The position numbers and the translations under genes are program-made. A stretch of 64,000 nucleotides of DNA, taken from assembly GCF_030295765.1 (NCBI RefSeq), contig NZ_AP027292.1, positions 2,418,001 to 2,482,000 of the forward strand. The letters run 5' to 3'. Positions 20,898-30,832 of this stretch are shown here, in pieces. How positions within the stretch are numbered: position 1 is the stretch's first letter; each line of letters begins with the position of its first letter. The notes beneath the pieces are model-generated. The model was not told the DNA's origin. It ran no database searches and saw only the letters and a program-made list of their open reading frames with translations. Origin of the DNA: Neptuniibacter halophilus. GTDB taxonomy: Bacteria > Pseudomonadota > Gammaproteobacteria > Pseudomonadales > Balneatricaceae.

Positions 20898-21479
20898 GTG
20901 TCGAACGAAAGCCAGGCAGGAGTTGACCGGCAGCTGGTAGAACGCGTAAAGCAGGGTGATAAAGCTGCGTTCGATCTGTTGGTGAAAAAATACCAGCATA
21001 AAATTATCGCCTTGATCGGCCGTTATGTTTATGACGCGCACGAGGCCCAGGATGTGGCTCAGGAAACGTTTATTAAAGCGTACCGGGCTCTGCCCAAGTT
21101 CCGTGGCGATAGTGCCTTTTATACCTGGCTTTATCGCATTGCGATCAATACGGCAAAAAATCATCTGGTTGCCCGCGGACGTCGTCCGGCTGATGTGGAT
21201 GTGGATGATGCGCAGTTTTTTGAAGGTGATAATGAGTTAAAGGATATCGATACTCCGGAGAACCAGCTGTATCGGGACGAGCTGGAATCCGTTATTAAGC
21301 GGACACTGAACCGGTTGCCGGAGGATCTGCGGGTTGCCCTTAGCCTGCGCGAATTTGAAGGGATGAGTTATGAAGAGATCGCAGCGGTGATGGACTGTCC
21401 GGTGGGAACGGTGCGCTCGAGAATTTTCCGGGCCCGTGAAGCGATCGATAAAGAGATAATGCCCTTGTTGGCAAGCTGA
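20898..21479 (+). CDS. rpoE: RNA polymerase sigma-E factor (RpoE/AlgU)
   Basis: 193 residues, start GTG at 20898 with AAGGA 8 bases upstream. An ECF sigma factor of the envelope-stress response, very close in pattern to Pseudomonas AlgU. Region 2 shows FDLLVKKYQHKIIALI, DAQDVAQE-like EAQDVAQETFIKAYRAL and SAFYTWLYRIAINTAKNHL. Region 4 shows LREFEGMSYEEIAAVMDCPVGTVRSRIFRAREAI. It heads the operon rpoE-rseA-rseC-mucD. It should drive genes for outer-membrane folding, and perhaps exopolysaccharide as in Pseudomonas. Confidence 0.97.
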   Translation: MSNESQAGVDRQLVERVKQGDKAAFDLLVKKYQHKIIALIGRYVYDAHEAQDVAQETFIKAYRALPKFRGDSAFYTWLYRIAINTAKNHLVARGRRPADVDVDDAQFFEGDNELKDIDTPENQLYRDELESVIKRTLNRLPEDLRVALSLREFEGMSYEEIAAVMDCPVGTVRSRIFRAREAIDKEIMPLLAS

Positions 21480-21509
21480 TGATGAGAATGATTTTAGAGG
21501 TAATACACT

Positions 21510-22343
21510 ATGGCTGAGCGTACTAACGAGTCTGTTTCAGCACTCATGGACGGTGAGGTTGCCGATTTTGAACTGCGGCGTACGTTAGACCGCGTTGAGC
21601 AGGAGCCTGAATTGTCCGCTGCATGGCAGCGGTATCATCTGATTCGCTCCTCAATGCGTAACGAAGAACTGTCTGCTGTGGATATCAGCGGACAGGTCAT
21701 GGCTGCGCTGCAGGATGAGCCTGCTTTTTCTGAGCAGTCTGTTGCTTCTGATGTAGAAAAAGAAACGGAGCCTCACAGCAGTAAATATCTGTTCTGGAAG
21801 CCTCTGGCCAGCATGGCTGCGGCGGCATCAGTGACCGCCATGGTAATCCTTGGTGTGCAAAGTGTTAATCAGCAGCCGGATGAGGTGATTGCTGATACCC
21901 GACCTAGTTATGTACTGCCGGGTAATCGTGTTTCCAATGATATTGTCCGTGCACAGTTTGGTAATCGCACCGGGTTAGCAGAGCCTGCCTCAGAACCTGA
22001 GATCATCAGGCTTTCTCGCGGGGTTGAGCATTATATCGACCAGCACAAGCATATGCTCAATAGTAAAGAGTCGCACTGGCAGGCCGGTTGGCTCCCTGAG
22101 GGCTTTGTTGGCCTTAAACGCGATGTGATGGCGCATGCTGAGGTTCAGGTGTTCAGTAATGGGCGTAACTCATTCAGCGTCTGTATTGAGGAGTATGGTC
22201 GCCAATCTGTGCCTGAAGGTGTTGCTCAGTCCGGCAATATGGTTGCTGTGGGCAAGCGCATGGGGGATCAGTTTGTCACAGTGGTGGGGGATGTCCCTCT
22301 GATGATTGCTGAGCGGATCGCCTCTTCGGTTCAGCGTCGATGA
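21510..22343 (+). CDS. rseA: Anti-sigma-E factor RseA/MucA fused to the RseB/MucB C-terminal domain
   Basis: 277 residues. Residues 1-55 form the sigma-binding RseA_N domain (SVSALMDGEVADFELRRTL, WQRYHLIRSSMR). One membrane helix spans about 99-116. The periplasmic part near 168-185 (LSRGVEHYIDQHKHML) parallels the C-terminal end of Pseudomonas MucA. After that, about 190-276, the protein continues with a stretch like the C-terminal domain of RseB/MucB: WLPEGF, VFSNGRNSFSVCIE, GNMVAVGKRMGDQFVTVVGDVP, IAERIASSV. Ordinary RseA/MucA is about 195-215 residues and RseB is a separate periplasmic protein of about 320. No rseB follows here; rseC overlaps the stop by 4 bases. I infer a domain fusion in which the LolA-like N-terminal domain of RseB is missing. 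Confidence 0.88.
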   Translation: MAERTNESVSALMDGEVADFELRRTLDRVEQEPELSAAWQRYHLIRSSMRNEELSAVDISGQVMAALQDEPAFSEQSVASDVEKETEPHSSKYLFWKPLASMAAAASVTAMVILGVQSVNQQPDEVIADTRPSYVLPGNRVSNDIVRAQFGNRTGLAEPASEPEIIRLSRGVEHYIDQHKHMLNSKESHWQAGWLPEGFVGLKRDVMAHAEVQVFSNGRNSFSVCIEEYGRQSVPEGVAQSGNMVAVGKRMGDQFVTVVGDVPLMIAERIASSVQRR

Positions 22344-22774
22344 TTCAGGAAAACGGTAAAGTTGTTCAGGTCGACGCCCATGGTATCTGGGTGGAGACTC
22401 AGCGTCAGAGTGCGTGCGCAAGCTGTGCTGCCCGTAATGGATGTGGTCAGAAACTCCTGGCTTCGGTGGGTGAAGGCAAGCGCTTTATATTCCGGGTGAA
22501 TAACCCGGAGCAGCTTCAGGTGCGTACTGATGATCAGGTCATGGTAGGTATTGAAGAAGGCGCTTTTATGAAAGCCACGCTGTTTATCTACCTGGTGCCG
22601 CTGTTGGCATTGTTTATTGGCGCAGTGGTAGCAGATGCCCTGTTTGGCAATGAACTGGCCATCATCGCAATGGCGTTTGCCTTCTTACTCACGGGATTCC
22701 TTTTGGTCAGATACGGCAGTGCAACGTTGTTTCGCTCCTGCCGTTATCAGCCCGTGCTGATGAAAGTCGTTTAA
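22340..22774 (+). CDS. rseC: SoxR-reducing system/sigma-E regulator RseC
   Basis: 144 residues. A cysteine-rich N-terminal cytoplasmic part (CASCAARNGCGQ, residues 26-37) is followed by two membrane helices (about 78-98 and 103-121). RseC modulates sigma-E activity weakly and takes part in SoxR reduction in E. coli. It is translationally coupled to rseA (ATGA overlap) and 33 bases from mucD. Confidence 0.9.
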   Translation: MIQENGKVVQVDAHGIWVETQRQSACASCAARNGCGQKLLASVGEGKRFIFRVNNPEQLQVRTDDQVMVGIEEGAFMKATLFIYLVPLLALFIGAVVADALFGNELAIIAMAFAFLLTGFLLVRYGSATLFRSCRYQPVLMKVV

Positions 22775-22807
22775 TCCAATTCCGTATAGCAAAAGGGTGT
22801 TCGTTTT

Positions 22808-24217
22808 ATGAGAGCCATGACTCAACTCATTTTTGCCTGTATAGCCATCCTGGCTCTGCCTGTATCAGCGGCGGATTTGCCGGATTTTAAATCACTGGTG
22901 AAGGAGTCTTCTCCGGCTGTTGTTAATATAAGCACGGAACAGAAGGCGGGTAGTCAAAGTGAAGGTGGTCCTTTTACCGGGCCGGGTGGGGAGGAGATTC
23001 CGGAAATTTTCCGCCACTTCTTCCGTATGCCCGAGTTTAATCAGGGAGAGCGGCCGCGCAGAAAAGCTCCCCAGTCGCTGGGTTCCGGTTTTATTATCTC
23101 GGATGATGGTTACCTGTTAACGAATCATCACGTGATTGCTGATGCGGATAAAGTCTTGGTCAGACTTGCCGACCGTCGTGAGCTGGAAGCAGAGGTGATC
23201 GGTTCAGATGAACGATCTGACATTGCATTGCTGAAAATTGATGCGGACCACCTGCCCACGGTCAAGTTGGGTCGATCCCGTGATCTCGAAGTAGGAGAGT
23301 GGGTTCTGGCAATCGGTTCCCCATTTGGATTTGATCACAGCGTGACAGCCGGTATTGTCAGTGCCAAGGAAAGGGCTCTGGCTAATGAAACCTATGTGCC
23401 GTTTATTCAGACGGATGTGGCGATAAATCCGGGAAACTCAGGTGGCCCGCTGTTTAATCTTGAGGGTGAAGTGGTCGGAATTAACTCTCAAATCTACACC
23501 CGCTCCGGTGGCTTTATGGGTTTGTCGTTTGCTATTCCGATTGATGTTGCGATGGATGTGGCGGATCAGTTAAAAACTCAGGGCTTTGTTACCCGGGGGT
23601 GGCTGGGTGTCATTATTCAGGAAGTGAACCGGGATCTGGCGGAATCGTTTGGCCTTGATAAACCGGCAGGGGCGCTGGTCGCCAAAGTGCTATCGGGTAG
23701 CCCGGCCGCCGATGCAGGTGTACAGGAGGGGGATGTTATTCTCCGTTTTGAAGGTCAGGAGGTGATTCGTTCATCCGATCTGCCGCATTTTGTGGGGCGG
23801 GTTAAACCCGGCAAAAAAGCCCGTGTCGAGATTGTACGTGGTGGTGAGAGTAAGACACTGCGGGTTGAGATCGGTGTGTTACCAAAGCAGGATGAGCTGG
23901 CTCAGACCGAACGTGCTCAGCCACACGAAGACAAATCGAATCGCCTTGATATAGAGGTGACCGCGCTGGATGCGAAACGTAAGGAAAAATGGCAGGTCAG
24001 CTCCGGTGTGGTTGTGCATCGGGTCATGCCGGGGCCCGGTGCGGACGCGGGCTTAATGGTTGGCGATGTCATTACCATGCTTAATGGCGAGCAGGTGGAT
24101 ACCGTTGATGATTTTAATCGTATCAGTGCGCAACTGCCTGAGGCCCGTCCGGTACCGATGAGGATTGTCAGACGGGGAAGTCCGATGTTTATCCCGCTGA
24201 AAATTGAAGACAAATAA
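22808..24217 (+). CDS. mucD: Periplasmic Do-family serine protease MucD/DegP
   Basis: 469 residues. The signal peptide (1-21, cleaved near VSA-AD) exports it to the periplasm. The trypsin-like domain has its catalytic triad at His108 (TNHHVI), Asp138 (RSDIALL) and Ser211 (GNSGGP). Two PDZ domains follow (about 265-355 and 375-465). Family members degrade misfolded envelope proteins and keep sigma-E in check. Placement as last gene of the rpoE operon is the Pseudomonas mucD arrangement. A terminator follows. Confidence 0.94.
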   Translation: MRAMTQLIFACIAILALPVSAADLPDFKSLVKESSPAVVNISTEQKAGSQSEGGPFTGPGGEEIPEIFRHFFRMPEFNQGERPRRKAPQSLGSGFIISDDGYLLTNHHVIADADKVLVRLADRRELEAEVIGSDERSDIALLKIDADHLPTVKLGRSRDLEVGEWVLAIGSPFGFDHSVTAGIVSAKERALANETYVPFIQTDVAINPGNSGGPLFNLEGEVVGINSQIYTRSGGFMGLSFAIPIDVAMDVADQLKTQGFVTRGWLGVIIQEVNRDLAESFGLDKPAGALVAKVLSGSPAADAGVQEGDVILRFEGQEVIRSSDLPHFVGRVKPGKKARVEIVRGGESKTLRVEIGVLPKQDELAQTERAQPHEDKSNRLDIEVTALDAKRKEKWQVSSGVVVHRVMPGPGADAGLMVGDVITMLNGEQVDTVDDFNRISAQLPEARPVPMRIVRRGSPMFIPLKIEDK

Positions 24218-24228
24218 AGCATCAGGAT

Positions 24229-24251
24229 AAGGGGGCGAAAGTCCCCTTTTT
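24229..24251 (+). terminator. Terminator of the rpoE operon
   Basis: AAGGGGGCGAAAGTCCCCTTTTT: a GGGG(A)C stem with GAAA loop and T run, separating mucD from lepA. Confidence 0.88.
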
Positions 24252-24322
24252 CATAGCCCGAATCCGGCAAATACTGTAAACTTTCGCCTTTTCTTCGTGC
24301 ATAGAGTGACGGTAGCCAGTAC

Positions 24323-26122
24323 GTGAGCAGCCTAGAACATATTCGTAATTTTTCCATCATTGCCCATATTGACCATGGTAAGTCGACCCTGGCGGATCGA
24401 TTTATCCAGATGTGTGGTGGGCTCAGTGACCGTGAGATGGCCGCACAGGTACTGGATTCAATGGATCTGGAGCGGGAGCGTGGTATAACCATCAAGGCGC
24501 AGAGTGTGACTCTGAATTACACGGCGAAAGATGGTAATACCTACCAGTTGAACTTTATCGACACGCCGGGGCACGTTGACTTTTCCTACGAAGTTTCCCG
24601 CTCGCTGGCAGCCTGTGAAGGTGCGCTGCTGGTTGTTGATGCGGCTCAGGGGGTTGAAGCTCAGTCTGTGGCCAACTGTTATACCGCAATCGAGCAGGGG
24701 CTCGAAGTGGTACCGATCCTGAACAAGATGGATCTGCCTCAGGCGGAACCTGAGCGTGTCCGGGTTGAGATCGAAGAAGTTATCGGCATTGATGCCACTA
24801 ACGCGGTGGCCTGTTCGGCGAAAAGCGGAATGGGTGTTGAGGATGTCCTCGAGCAGTTGGTGAAAGATATTCCGCCGCCGCAGGGTAATGTCGATGCGCC
24901 GCTGCAGGCACTGATCATCGATTCATGGTTTGATAACTACCTGGGCGTGGTCTCTCTGGTGAGGGTCACGGAAGGTACGCTGCGTAAGAAAGACAAAATC
25001 CTGGTTAAATCCACCGGGCAGAACTATCAGGTCGAGTCTGTGGGTATCTTTACTCCGAAACGGACGGAAACCGGGGTTCTGCATGCGGGTGAGGTTGGCT
25101 TTATTGTTGCCGGCGTTAAGGATATTCACGGTGCGCCGGTCGGTGACACCCTGACTCACCAGAAAACCCCGGATGTGGACAGCCTGCCGGGGTTCCAGAA
25201 GGTTCAGCCGCAGGTTTATTCCGGCTTGTTCCCAACCAATTCTGACGATTACCAGGATTTCCGTGAGGCGCTGGACAAGCTGACGCTGAACGATGCTTCC
25301 CTGTTCTTCGAGCCCGAGACCTCCGATGCACTGGGCTTTGGTTTCCGTTGTGGCTTCCTCGGGATGTTGCACATGGAGATTATTCAGGAGCGTCTGGAGC
25401 GTGAATACGATCTGGACCTGATCACTACTGCACCAACCGTTATCTACGAACTGGAAATGAATAATGGTGACATTATCCATATCGACAGCCCGTCAAAGCT
25501 GCCAGATCCGGGTTCGATCAATGAGATGCGTGAGCCGATCGTAGAAGCCAACATTCTGGTGCCACAGGACTATCTTGGTCAGGTTATCGGCCTCTGCGTC
25601 GAGAAGCGTGGTATCCAGAAGCAGATGAATTACGTCGGAAATCAGGTTCAGGTCAGCTATGAACTGCCGATGGCGGAAGTGGTGCTGGACTTCTTTGATC
25701 GCCTGAAGTCGGTCAGCCGGGGGTACGCTTCACTGGAGTACAACTTTGTCCGTTTTGAGCCAGCTAAGCTGGTGCGCATGGATATCCTGATTAATGGTGA
25801 CAAAGTGGATGCACTGGCTGTCATACTGCATCGCGATAATGCGCAGTACCGTGGCCGTCAGCTCTGTGAAAAAATGAAAGAAGTGATCCCGCGGCAGATG
25901 TTTGATGTGGCGATTCAGGCGGCACTGGGTGGCAAAATTATCGCCCGGACCACGGTTAAAGCGCTGCGTAAAAATGTACTGGCTAAATGTTATGGCGGTG
26001 ACGTCAGCCGTAAGAAAAAACTGCTGGCGAAGCAGAAAGAGGGTAAGAAGCGCATGAAGCAGGTGGGCAGCGTTGAGATCCCGCAGGATGCGTTCCTCGC
26101 CGTTTTGAAAGTTGATAGTTGA
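24323..26122 (+). CDS. lepA: Elongation factor 4 (LepA)
   Basis: 599 residues, GTG start. A ribosome-bound translational GTPase. G1 [11 protein letters not shown]3 DTPGHVDF and G4 NKMDL are all intact. EF-G-like domains follow, then the LepA-specific C-terminal domain ([35 protein letters not shown]). It begins a tight run lepA-lepB-DUF4845-rnc-era-recO-pdxJ-acpS, all on the same strand with gaps of a few bases. Confidence 0.98.
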   Translation: MSSLEHIRNFSIIAHIDHGKSTLADRFIQMCGGLSDREMAAQVLDSMDLERERGITIKAQSVTLNYTAKDGNTYQLNFIDTPGHVDFSYEVSRSLAACEGALLVVDAAQGVEAQSVANCYTAIEQGLEVVPILNKMDLPQAEPERVRVEIEEVIGIDATNAVACSAKSGMGVEDVLEQLVKDIPPPQGNVDAPLQALIIDSWFDNYLGVVSLVRVTEGTLRKKDKILVKSTGQNYQVESVGIFTPKRTETGVLHAGEVGFIVAGVKDIHGAPVGDTLTHQKTPDVDSLPGFQKVQPQVYSGLFPTNSDDYQDFREALDKLTLNDASLFFEPETSDALGFGFRCGFLGMLHMEIIQERLEREYDLDLITTAPTVIYELEMNNGDIIHIDSPSKLPDPGSINEMREPIVEANILVPQDYLGQVIGLCVEKRGIQKQMNYVGNQVQVSYELPMAEVVLDFFDRLKSVSRGYASLEYNFVRFEPAKLVRMDILINGDKVDALAVILHRDNAQYRGRQLCEKMKEVIPRQMFDVAIQAALGGKIIARTTVKALRKNVLAKCYGGDVSRKKKLLAKQKEGKKRMKQVGSVEIPQDAFLAVLKVDS

Positions 26123-26147
26123 GTTCGACAGGTAAGGATCGGATTAG

Positions 26148-26960
26148 ATGGATTTTGATTTTGCTTTAGTTCTGGTTGGGCTCACACTGGTGGCCGGACT
26201 GATCTGGTGTTACGACCGGATCGCTCTCAAACCCCGGCGCGATGAGCGTATGGCTGACGCCCTGGCGCAAACGGCCGGAGAACTGCCCGAGACCGCTCAG
26301 CAGGAGATAAATCGGGTCCCCGGCTGGGTCGACACCGGCCGTTCGATGTTCCCGGTACTGTTGGTGGTGCTGGTATTGCGCTCGTTTTTGGTTGAGCCGT
26401 TTCAGATCCCATCAGGTTCTATGCTGCCTACTCTGAAAATCGGCGATTTCATTCTGGTTAACAAATACCATTATGGTTTCCGTCTGCCGGTCCTGAACAC
26501 CAAAGTCATCCCTATGAATGACCCGCAGCGCGGGGATGTGATAGTGTTCAAATATCCGAAAAACCCTACGGTTAACTATATTAAAAGGGTCGTAGGGTTA
26601 CCGGGTGATCAGATTCGCTATCAGGATAAAGTGCTCTATGTGAACGGCGTGGCGCAGCCGCAGACCCTTCTGGCCCAACTGCCGCCGAACCGCCCTGAGG
26701 TTTTACTGGCTCAGGAACAGTTAGGCGGGGTGTCGCACCAGATCTACCGTGATCTGGCCCGGCCTTCAATGAATATGCAGTGGACGGTGCCGCAGGGGCA
26801 CTATTTTATGGTTGGTGACAACCGTGATAACAGCAACGATAGTCGATACTGGGGTTTTGTCCCGGATGAGCTGATTGTCGGCAAAGCCTTTGCAGTCTGG
26901 ATGCACTGGCAGAGCTTCTTCAGTCTTCCATCCTTCAGTGATGTTCGCGTGATTGAGTAA
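26148..26960 (+). CDS. lepB: Signal peptidase I
   Basis: 270 residues. An inner-membrane protease that removes signal peptides from exported proteins. Two membrane helices (about 3-21 and 64-82) are followed by the periplasmic catalytic domain. The Ser-Lys dyad is Ser91 (PSGSMLPT) and Lys146 (YIKRVVGLPGD). Box E (GDNRDNSNDSRYWG) is present. It is shorter than the E. coli enzyme, as in other non-enteric gammaproteobacteria. Confidence 0.97.
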   Translation: MDFDFALVLVGLTLVAGLIWCYDRIALKPRRDERMADALAQTAGELPETAQQEINRVPGWVDTGRSMFPVLLVVLVLRSFLVEPFQIPSGSMLPTLKIGDFILVNKYHYGFRLPVLNTKVIPMNDPQRGDVIVFKYPKNPTVNYIKRVVGLPGDQIRYQDKVLYVNGVAQPQTLLAQLPPNRPEVLLAQEQLGGVSHQIYRDLARPSMNMQWTVPQGHYFMVGDNRDNSNDSRYWGFVPDELIVGKAFAVWMHWQSFFSLPSFSDVRVIE

Positions 26961-26972
26961 TGGAGATTACAC

Positions 26973-27350
26973 ATGAGATCAACTCGTAAGCAGCAGGCTG
27001 GTGCGTCATTTTGGCTGATTCTGTTTTTTCTGGTGGTAGGTGGCGTAGCCTTTTCCATCGGTATGAAACTCTATCCGGCCTATACGGACTATGCGACCGT
27101 GGACTCGGTATTGAGTGATATGATCAACAGCCCCGAGGAGCTGAGTAGCGGGCCGATTCTGATGAAAAAACACTTTGTTAAACGAATGACCATTAACCAA
27201 GTTCGTTTACCTGAACAGGATTCGGTTACTTTCTCCCAGAAAGAAGGCATGATCCGGATCTCCCTCGAATATGACGTGCGTATCCCGATGTATAAGAATG
27301 TGGATGCGCTGGTTTCATTCAAAAATGAATACGAAGCAAAAGCACCTTGA
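26973..27350 (+). CDS. DUF4845 membrane protein
   Basis: 125 residues. An N-terminal membrane helix (about 10-31, SFWLILFFLVVGGVAFSIGM) precedes a pilin-like extended segment and a small beta-rich domain. DUF4845 proteins occur between lepB and rnc in many beta- and gammaproteobacteria; their function is unknown. The stop codon overlaps the rnc start by 4 bases. Confidence 0.85.
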   Translation: MRSTRKQQAGASFWLILFFLVVGGVAFSIGMKLYPAYTDYATVDSVLSDMINSPEELSSGPILMKKHFVKRMTINQVRLPEQDSVTFSQKEGMIRISLEYDVRIPMYKNVDALVSFKNEYEAKAP

Positions 27351-28027
27351 TCAAACCAGTATCTGAACTTGCCCGCCGAATCGGCCACGAATTTTCCGAT
27401 GAGTCTCTGTTTGAATTAGCGCTGACTCATCGCAGTTGCGGCAAAAAAAATAATGAACGACTGGAGTTCCTTGGCGACTCCATTCTCAACTTTGTTATCG
27501 CCGACGACCTCTATAAACGGTTCCCTAAAGCGAAAGAGGGTGAGCTGAGTCGTCTGCGCGCACGTATGGTCAAGGGGGTCACGCTCTCTGAGGTGGCCCG
27601 CGAACTGGGTCTGGGTGATTACCTGCGACTCGGCAGTGGCGAACTGAAGAGCGGCGGTTACCGGCGTGATTCTATTCTTGCTGATGCCGTGGAAGCGATT
27701 ATTGGTGCGATCTATCTGGACACCGATATGGAAACCGCCCGCGGATTTATTCTGCGATGGTTTGATCAGCGTCTGGTGGGTCTGGATCTGAATGAAACCC
27801 TGAAAGATTCCAAAACCCGGCTGCAGGAGTTCCTGCAATCGCGGCGCCGGGCGTTGCCGGAGTATGCGCTGGCAAAAGTTGAAGGTGAGGCTCATGCTCA
27901 GACATTTTATATCGATTGTCGGGTAGAGGGACTCAGCTCGTTAGTACAGGGCGAAGGCAGCAGCCGTCGCCAGGCAGAGCAGGAAGCGGCCAAGAAGGCC
28001 CTGATTGCACTTCAGGTGGAGAAATAA
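27347..28027 (+). CDS. rnc: Ribonuclease III
   Basis: 226 residues, TTG start overlapping the previous stop (TTGA). It cleaves double-stranded RNA, including the 16S and 23S precursor helices seen at 12361-14121 and 14632-17724. The catalytic signature [15 protein letters not shown] holds Glu40 and Asp44; Asp113 and Glu116 are in [10 protein letters not shown]. The dsRNA-binding domain is C-terminal (about 155-224). The weak TTG start may keep its level low. Confidence 0.96.
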   Translation: MIKPVSELARRIGHEFSDESLFELALTHRSCGKKNNERLEFLGDSILNFVIADDLYKRFPKAKEGELSRLRARMVKGVTLSEVARELGLGDYLRLGSGELKSGGYRRDSILADAVEAIIGAIYLDTDMETARGFILRWFDQRLVGLDLNETLKDSKTRLQEFLQSRRRALPEYALAKVEGEAHAQTFYIDCRVEGLSSLVQGEGSSRRQAEQEAAKKALIALQVEK

Positions 28028-28029
28028 AA

Positions 28030-28965
28030 ATGGCTGAAGATCTTATGCACCTGCTTGAACCGCAGAATCCTGATCAGCGTTGTGGCTTTGTGGCCATTGT
28101 AGGGCGCCCGAATGTCGGCAAGTCGACGCTGATGAACCATATACTCGGTCAGAAACTGAGTATTACCTCGCGCAAACCGCAGACCACGCGCCATCAGGTA
28201 ATGGGAATAAAGACCGAAGGTGATCTGCAGGTGATCTATGTGGATACCCCGGGGTTACACAAAGATGACGGTAAAAAGGCGCTGAACCGCTATATGAACA
28301 AAGCCGCTTCCGATGCCCTGCGGGATGTCGATCTGGTGGTGTTTATTGTGGACCGTACCGCCTGGACTGAAGAGGACCAGATGGTTCTGGATAAGGTCAA
28401 ACATGTGCGTTGCCCGGTAATCCTGGCGGTTAACAAAGTGGATATGCTGAAAGACAAAAAGGCACTGCTTCCTCAGATGCAGACCCATGCCGCGCGTCTG
28501 GATTTCGCAGAGATGATCCCGTTGTCGGCCAAGCATGGCCATAATATTGAACAACTGGAAGAGGTGATTGCCAAGTATATTCCTAAGGGAATGCACCACT
28601 TCCCCGAAGATCAGCTAACCGATAAAAGCTCACGCTTTATGGCAGCAGAGATGGTGCGTGAAAAGCTGATGCGCAATCTGGGCGATGAAGTGCCTTACGG
28701 TACCACCGTCGAGATCGAAGAGTTTAAGGAAGACAGTAAAGGCATTTTGCATATCAGTGCCTTGATTCTGGTTGAACGTGATGGCCAGAAACGTATTGTG
28801 ATTGGCGACAAAGGCGACCGGATCAAAACCATCGGTCGCGATGCCCGTCTTGATATGCAGCGGATGTTTGACAGCAAAGTCATGCTCAACCTCTGGGTTA
28901 AAGTTCGCCGTGGCTGGGCGGATGATGAGCGTGCGCTGCGCAGTCTGGGTTATAACGACAACTAA
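28030..28965 (+). CDS. era: GTPase Era
   Basis: 311 residues. I chose the ATG at 28030, which has GGAG at 28017-28020; an earlier in-frame start inside rnc is improbable. Era binds the 3' end of 16S rRNA and assists 30S assembly. G1 GRPNVGKS, G3 DTPGLH and G4 NKVD are visible. The C-terminal KH domain includes [18 protein letters not shown]. The rnc-era coupling is ancestral. Confidence 0.97.
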   Translation: MAEDLMHLLEPQNPDQRCGFVAIVGRPNVGKSTLMNHILGQKLSITSRKPQTTRHQVMGIKTEGDLQVIYVDTPGLHKDDGKKALNRYMNKAASDALRDVDLVVFIVDRTAWTEEDQMVLDKVKHVRCPVILAVNKVDMLKDKKALLPQMQTHAARLDFAEMIPLSAKHGHNIEQLEEVIAKYIPKGMHHFPEDQLTDKSSRFMAAEMVREKLMRNLGDEVPYGTTVEIEEFKEDSKGILHISALILVERDGQKRIVIGDKGDRIKTIGRDARLDMQRMFDSKVMLNLWVKVRRGWADDERALRSLGYNDN

Positions 28966-28973
28966 ACCTTCGC

Positions 28974-29663
28974 ATGTCAGTGACCGATCAGCAGGCTGCT
29001 TATGTACTGCACAGCCGCCCCTACCGGGACACCAGCCTGCTGGTTGATTTCTTTACCCTTGAACAGGGGCGGGTACCCGCCGTGGTTCAGGGGGCCCGAC
29101 GCCCTAATTCCAAATTGCGTGCCAGCGTTCAGTCGTTTGTCCCGGTACAGATTAGCTGGCGCGGTCGCAATGAACTGAAAACCATTATCCAGGCCGAACC
29201 GGCTGCAGCGATGATGTTCCTCAAGGGCAATGGTCTGCTCTGTGGTCTTTATGTCAACGAGCTTCTGCAGCGTCTGCTGCAGCCGTTTGATGCCCATCCC
29301 CGGCTCTATGTTTACTATCAGTATGTGCTTAATGAACTGGTCTCCGGGGAAGATATTGAGGGCGCCCTGCGTACCTTTGAGCATCGCCTTCTGGATGAGC
29401 TGGGTTACCTGCCTGAGTTGAATCAGGCTGAGCCGGATGGCATCTACCTGCTGCAGCCTGAAGAGGGATTTATCCCCCTGAGTCAGCCGTCTCAACAGCA
29501 GAAAGCTTACTGTTTTTATGGCTGGCAACTGTCGGCCATTGCAGCAGATGATTATACTGAGATCCAGACCCGACGCGCGGCTAAGCGGCTGATGCGTCTG
29601 ATGATTGATCATGTGCTGGGGCACAAACCACTGCGCAGCCGTGAGCTGTTTCAGAAAATGTAA
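28974..29663 (+). CDS. recO: DNA repair protein RecO
   Basis: 229 residues. RecO, with RecR, loads RecA on SSB-coated DNA. The N-terminal OB-fold starts [21 protein letters not shown]. The helical part includes [18 protein letters not shown] and [15 protein letters not shown]. It lies 8 bases after era and before pdxJ, as in E. coli. Confidence 0.93.
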   Translation: MSVTDQQAAYVLHSRPYRDTSLLVDFFTLEQGRVPAVVQGARRPNSKLRASVQSFVPVQISWRGRNELKTIIQAEPAAAMMFLKGNGLLCGLYVNELLQRLLQPFDAHPRLYVYYQYVLNELVSGEDIEGALRTFEHRLLDELGYLPELNQAEPDGIYLLQPEEGFIPLSQPSQQQKAYCFYGWQLSAIAADDYTEIQTRRAAKRLMRLMIDHVLGHKPLRSRELFQKM

Positions 29664-29673
29664 GGAGCATAAG

Positions 29674-30447
29674 GTGATAGAACCCTCCCGTCTCTTATTA
29701 GGTGTCAATATTGACCACGTGGCGACCATTCGTCAGGCCCGGGGTACGCGTTACCCGGATACCGTCCAGGCGGCAGCGCTGGCGGAAGAGGCCGGTGCTG
29801 ATGGCATCACCATTCACCTCCGCGAAGACCGCCGGCATATTCAGGATCGGGATGTCTATCTGCTGAAAGAGACCCTGCAAACCCGGATGAACTTCGAGAT
29901 GGCGGTGACAGATGAGATGATCGCTATTGCCGAAGATGTTAAACCGGCGCACTGCTGTCTGGTTCCGGAAAAACGTGAAGAGCTGACCACCGAAGGCGGC
30001 CTTGATGTTGCGGGTCAGGAATCGCGGATTGCGGATGCCTGCGCACGTCTGTCTGGGGCTGGCATCGAGGTGTCACTGTTTATTGATCCGGAGATCAGCC
30101 AGATCGATGCGACGATTCGTTGCGGCGCGCCGGTGATCGAGCTGCATACCGGGGCTTATGCTGAAGCAGAAACCTCCGCTGAACAGGCGGCTGAACTGGC
30201 GCGTATCCGTGAAGCAGCGGCTTACGCTTACCAGAAAGGCCTGATTGTGAATGCGGGTCATGGCCTGCACTATCATAACGTTGAACAGATTGCTGAGATC
30301 CCGGAGATGAATGAGCTGAACATTGGCCATGGTATTATCGCCCGGGCGCTCTTTGTCGGCCTGAAAGAAGCGGTATCTGAGATGAAACAGCAGATGCTGC
30401 AAACTCAGGCGCGGGTTCAGCCATTACGTGATGCGCTGAAAAAATGA
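29674..30447 (+). CDS. pdxJ: Pyridoxine 5'-phosphate synthase
   Basis: 257 residues. The GTG at 29674 is chosen because AAGGAG precedes it at 29662 and the family starts at this point; earlier in-frame codons overlap recO. PdxJ condenses 3-amino-2-oxopropyl phosphate with deoxyxylulose 5-phosphate to make pyridoxine phosphate. The TIM-barrel motifs [40 protein letters not shown] and [11 protein letters not shown] are intact. The stop overlaps acpS by 4 bases. Confidence 0.96.
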   Translation: MIEPSRLLLGVNIDHVATIRQARGTRYPDTVQAAALAEEAGADGITIHLREDRRHIQDRDVYLLKETLQTRMNFEMAVTDEMIAIAEDVKPAHCCLVPEKREELTTEGGLDVAGQESRIADACARLSGAGIEVSLFIDPEISQIDATIRCGAPVIELHTGAYAEAETSAEQAAELARIREAAAYAYQKGLIVNAGHGLHYHNVEQIAEIPEMNELNIGHGIIARALFVGLKEAVSEMKQQMLQTQARVQPLRDALKK

Positions 30448-30818
30448 TTGTCGGGGTTGGCACTGATATCCTTCAGATCAGTCGTATGCAGCGTTCTCTG
30501 CAACGCACGCCGGGTCTGTTAAAACGGATTCTGACGCCAGCCGAACAGTTACAGTGCTCCCGCTCAGCCCGTCCTTATCTGTTTCTTGCCAAGCGCTTTT
30601 GTGCCAAGGAAGCGATTGCGAAAGCGCTGGGTACCGGCATTGGCCGCGGTGTTAGCTGGCAGCACCTGCAGATAGATAAAGACGCGAACGGACGTCCACT
30701 GGTTCTGCTCAGCGAAGGGGCTGAACAGCGTGCAGCCGAATTAGGTATCAGCCGGATTCAACTCAGCTACAGTGATGAGCGGGAGTATGTCGTTGCTTTT
30801 GCCATCGCTGAATCCTGA
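30444..30818 (+). CDS. acpS: Holo-[acyl-carrier-protein] synthase
   Basis: 124 residues. It transfers the 4'-phosphopantetheine arm of CoA to ACP. The Mg-binding GTDIL (Asp8) and [12 protein letters not shown] (Glu in KEA) motifs are present, as is the C-terminal [14 protein letters not shown]. It is coupled to pdxJ by an ATGA overlap and ends the lepA-acpS run. Accessory genes begin 14 bases downstream. Confidence 0.95.
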   Translation: MIVGVGTDILQISRMQRSLQRTPGLLKRILTPAEQLQCSRSARPYLFLAKRFCAKEAIAKALGTGIGRGVSWQHLQIDKDANGRPLVLLSEGAEQRAAELGISRIQLSYSDEREYVVAFAIAES

Positions 30819-30832
30819 CGGAAAAATTAACT

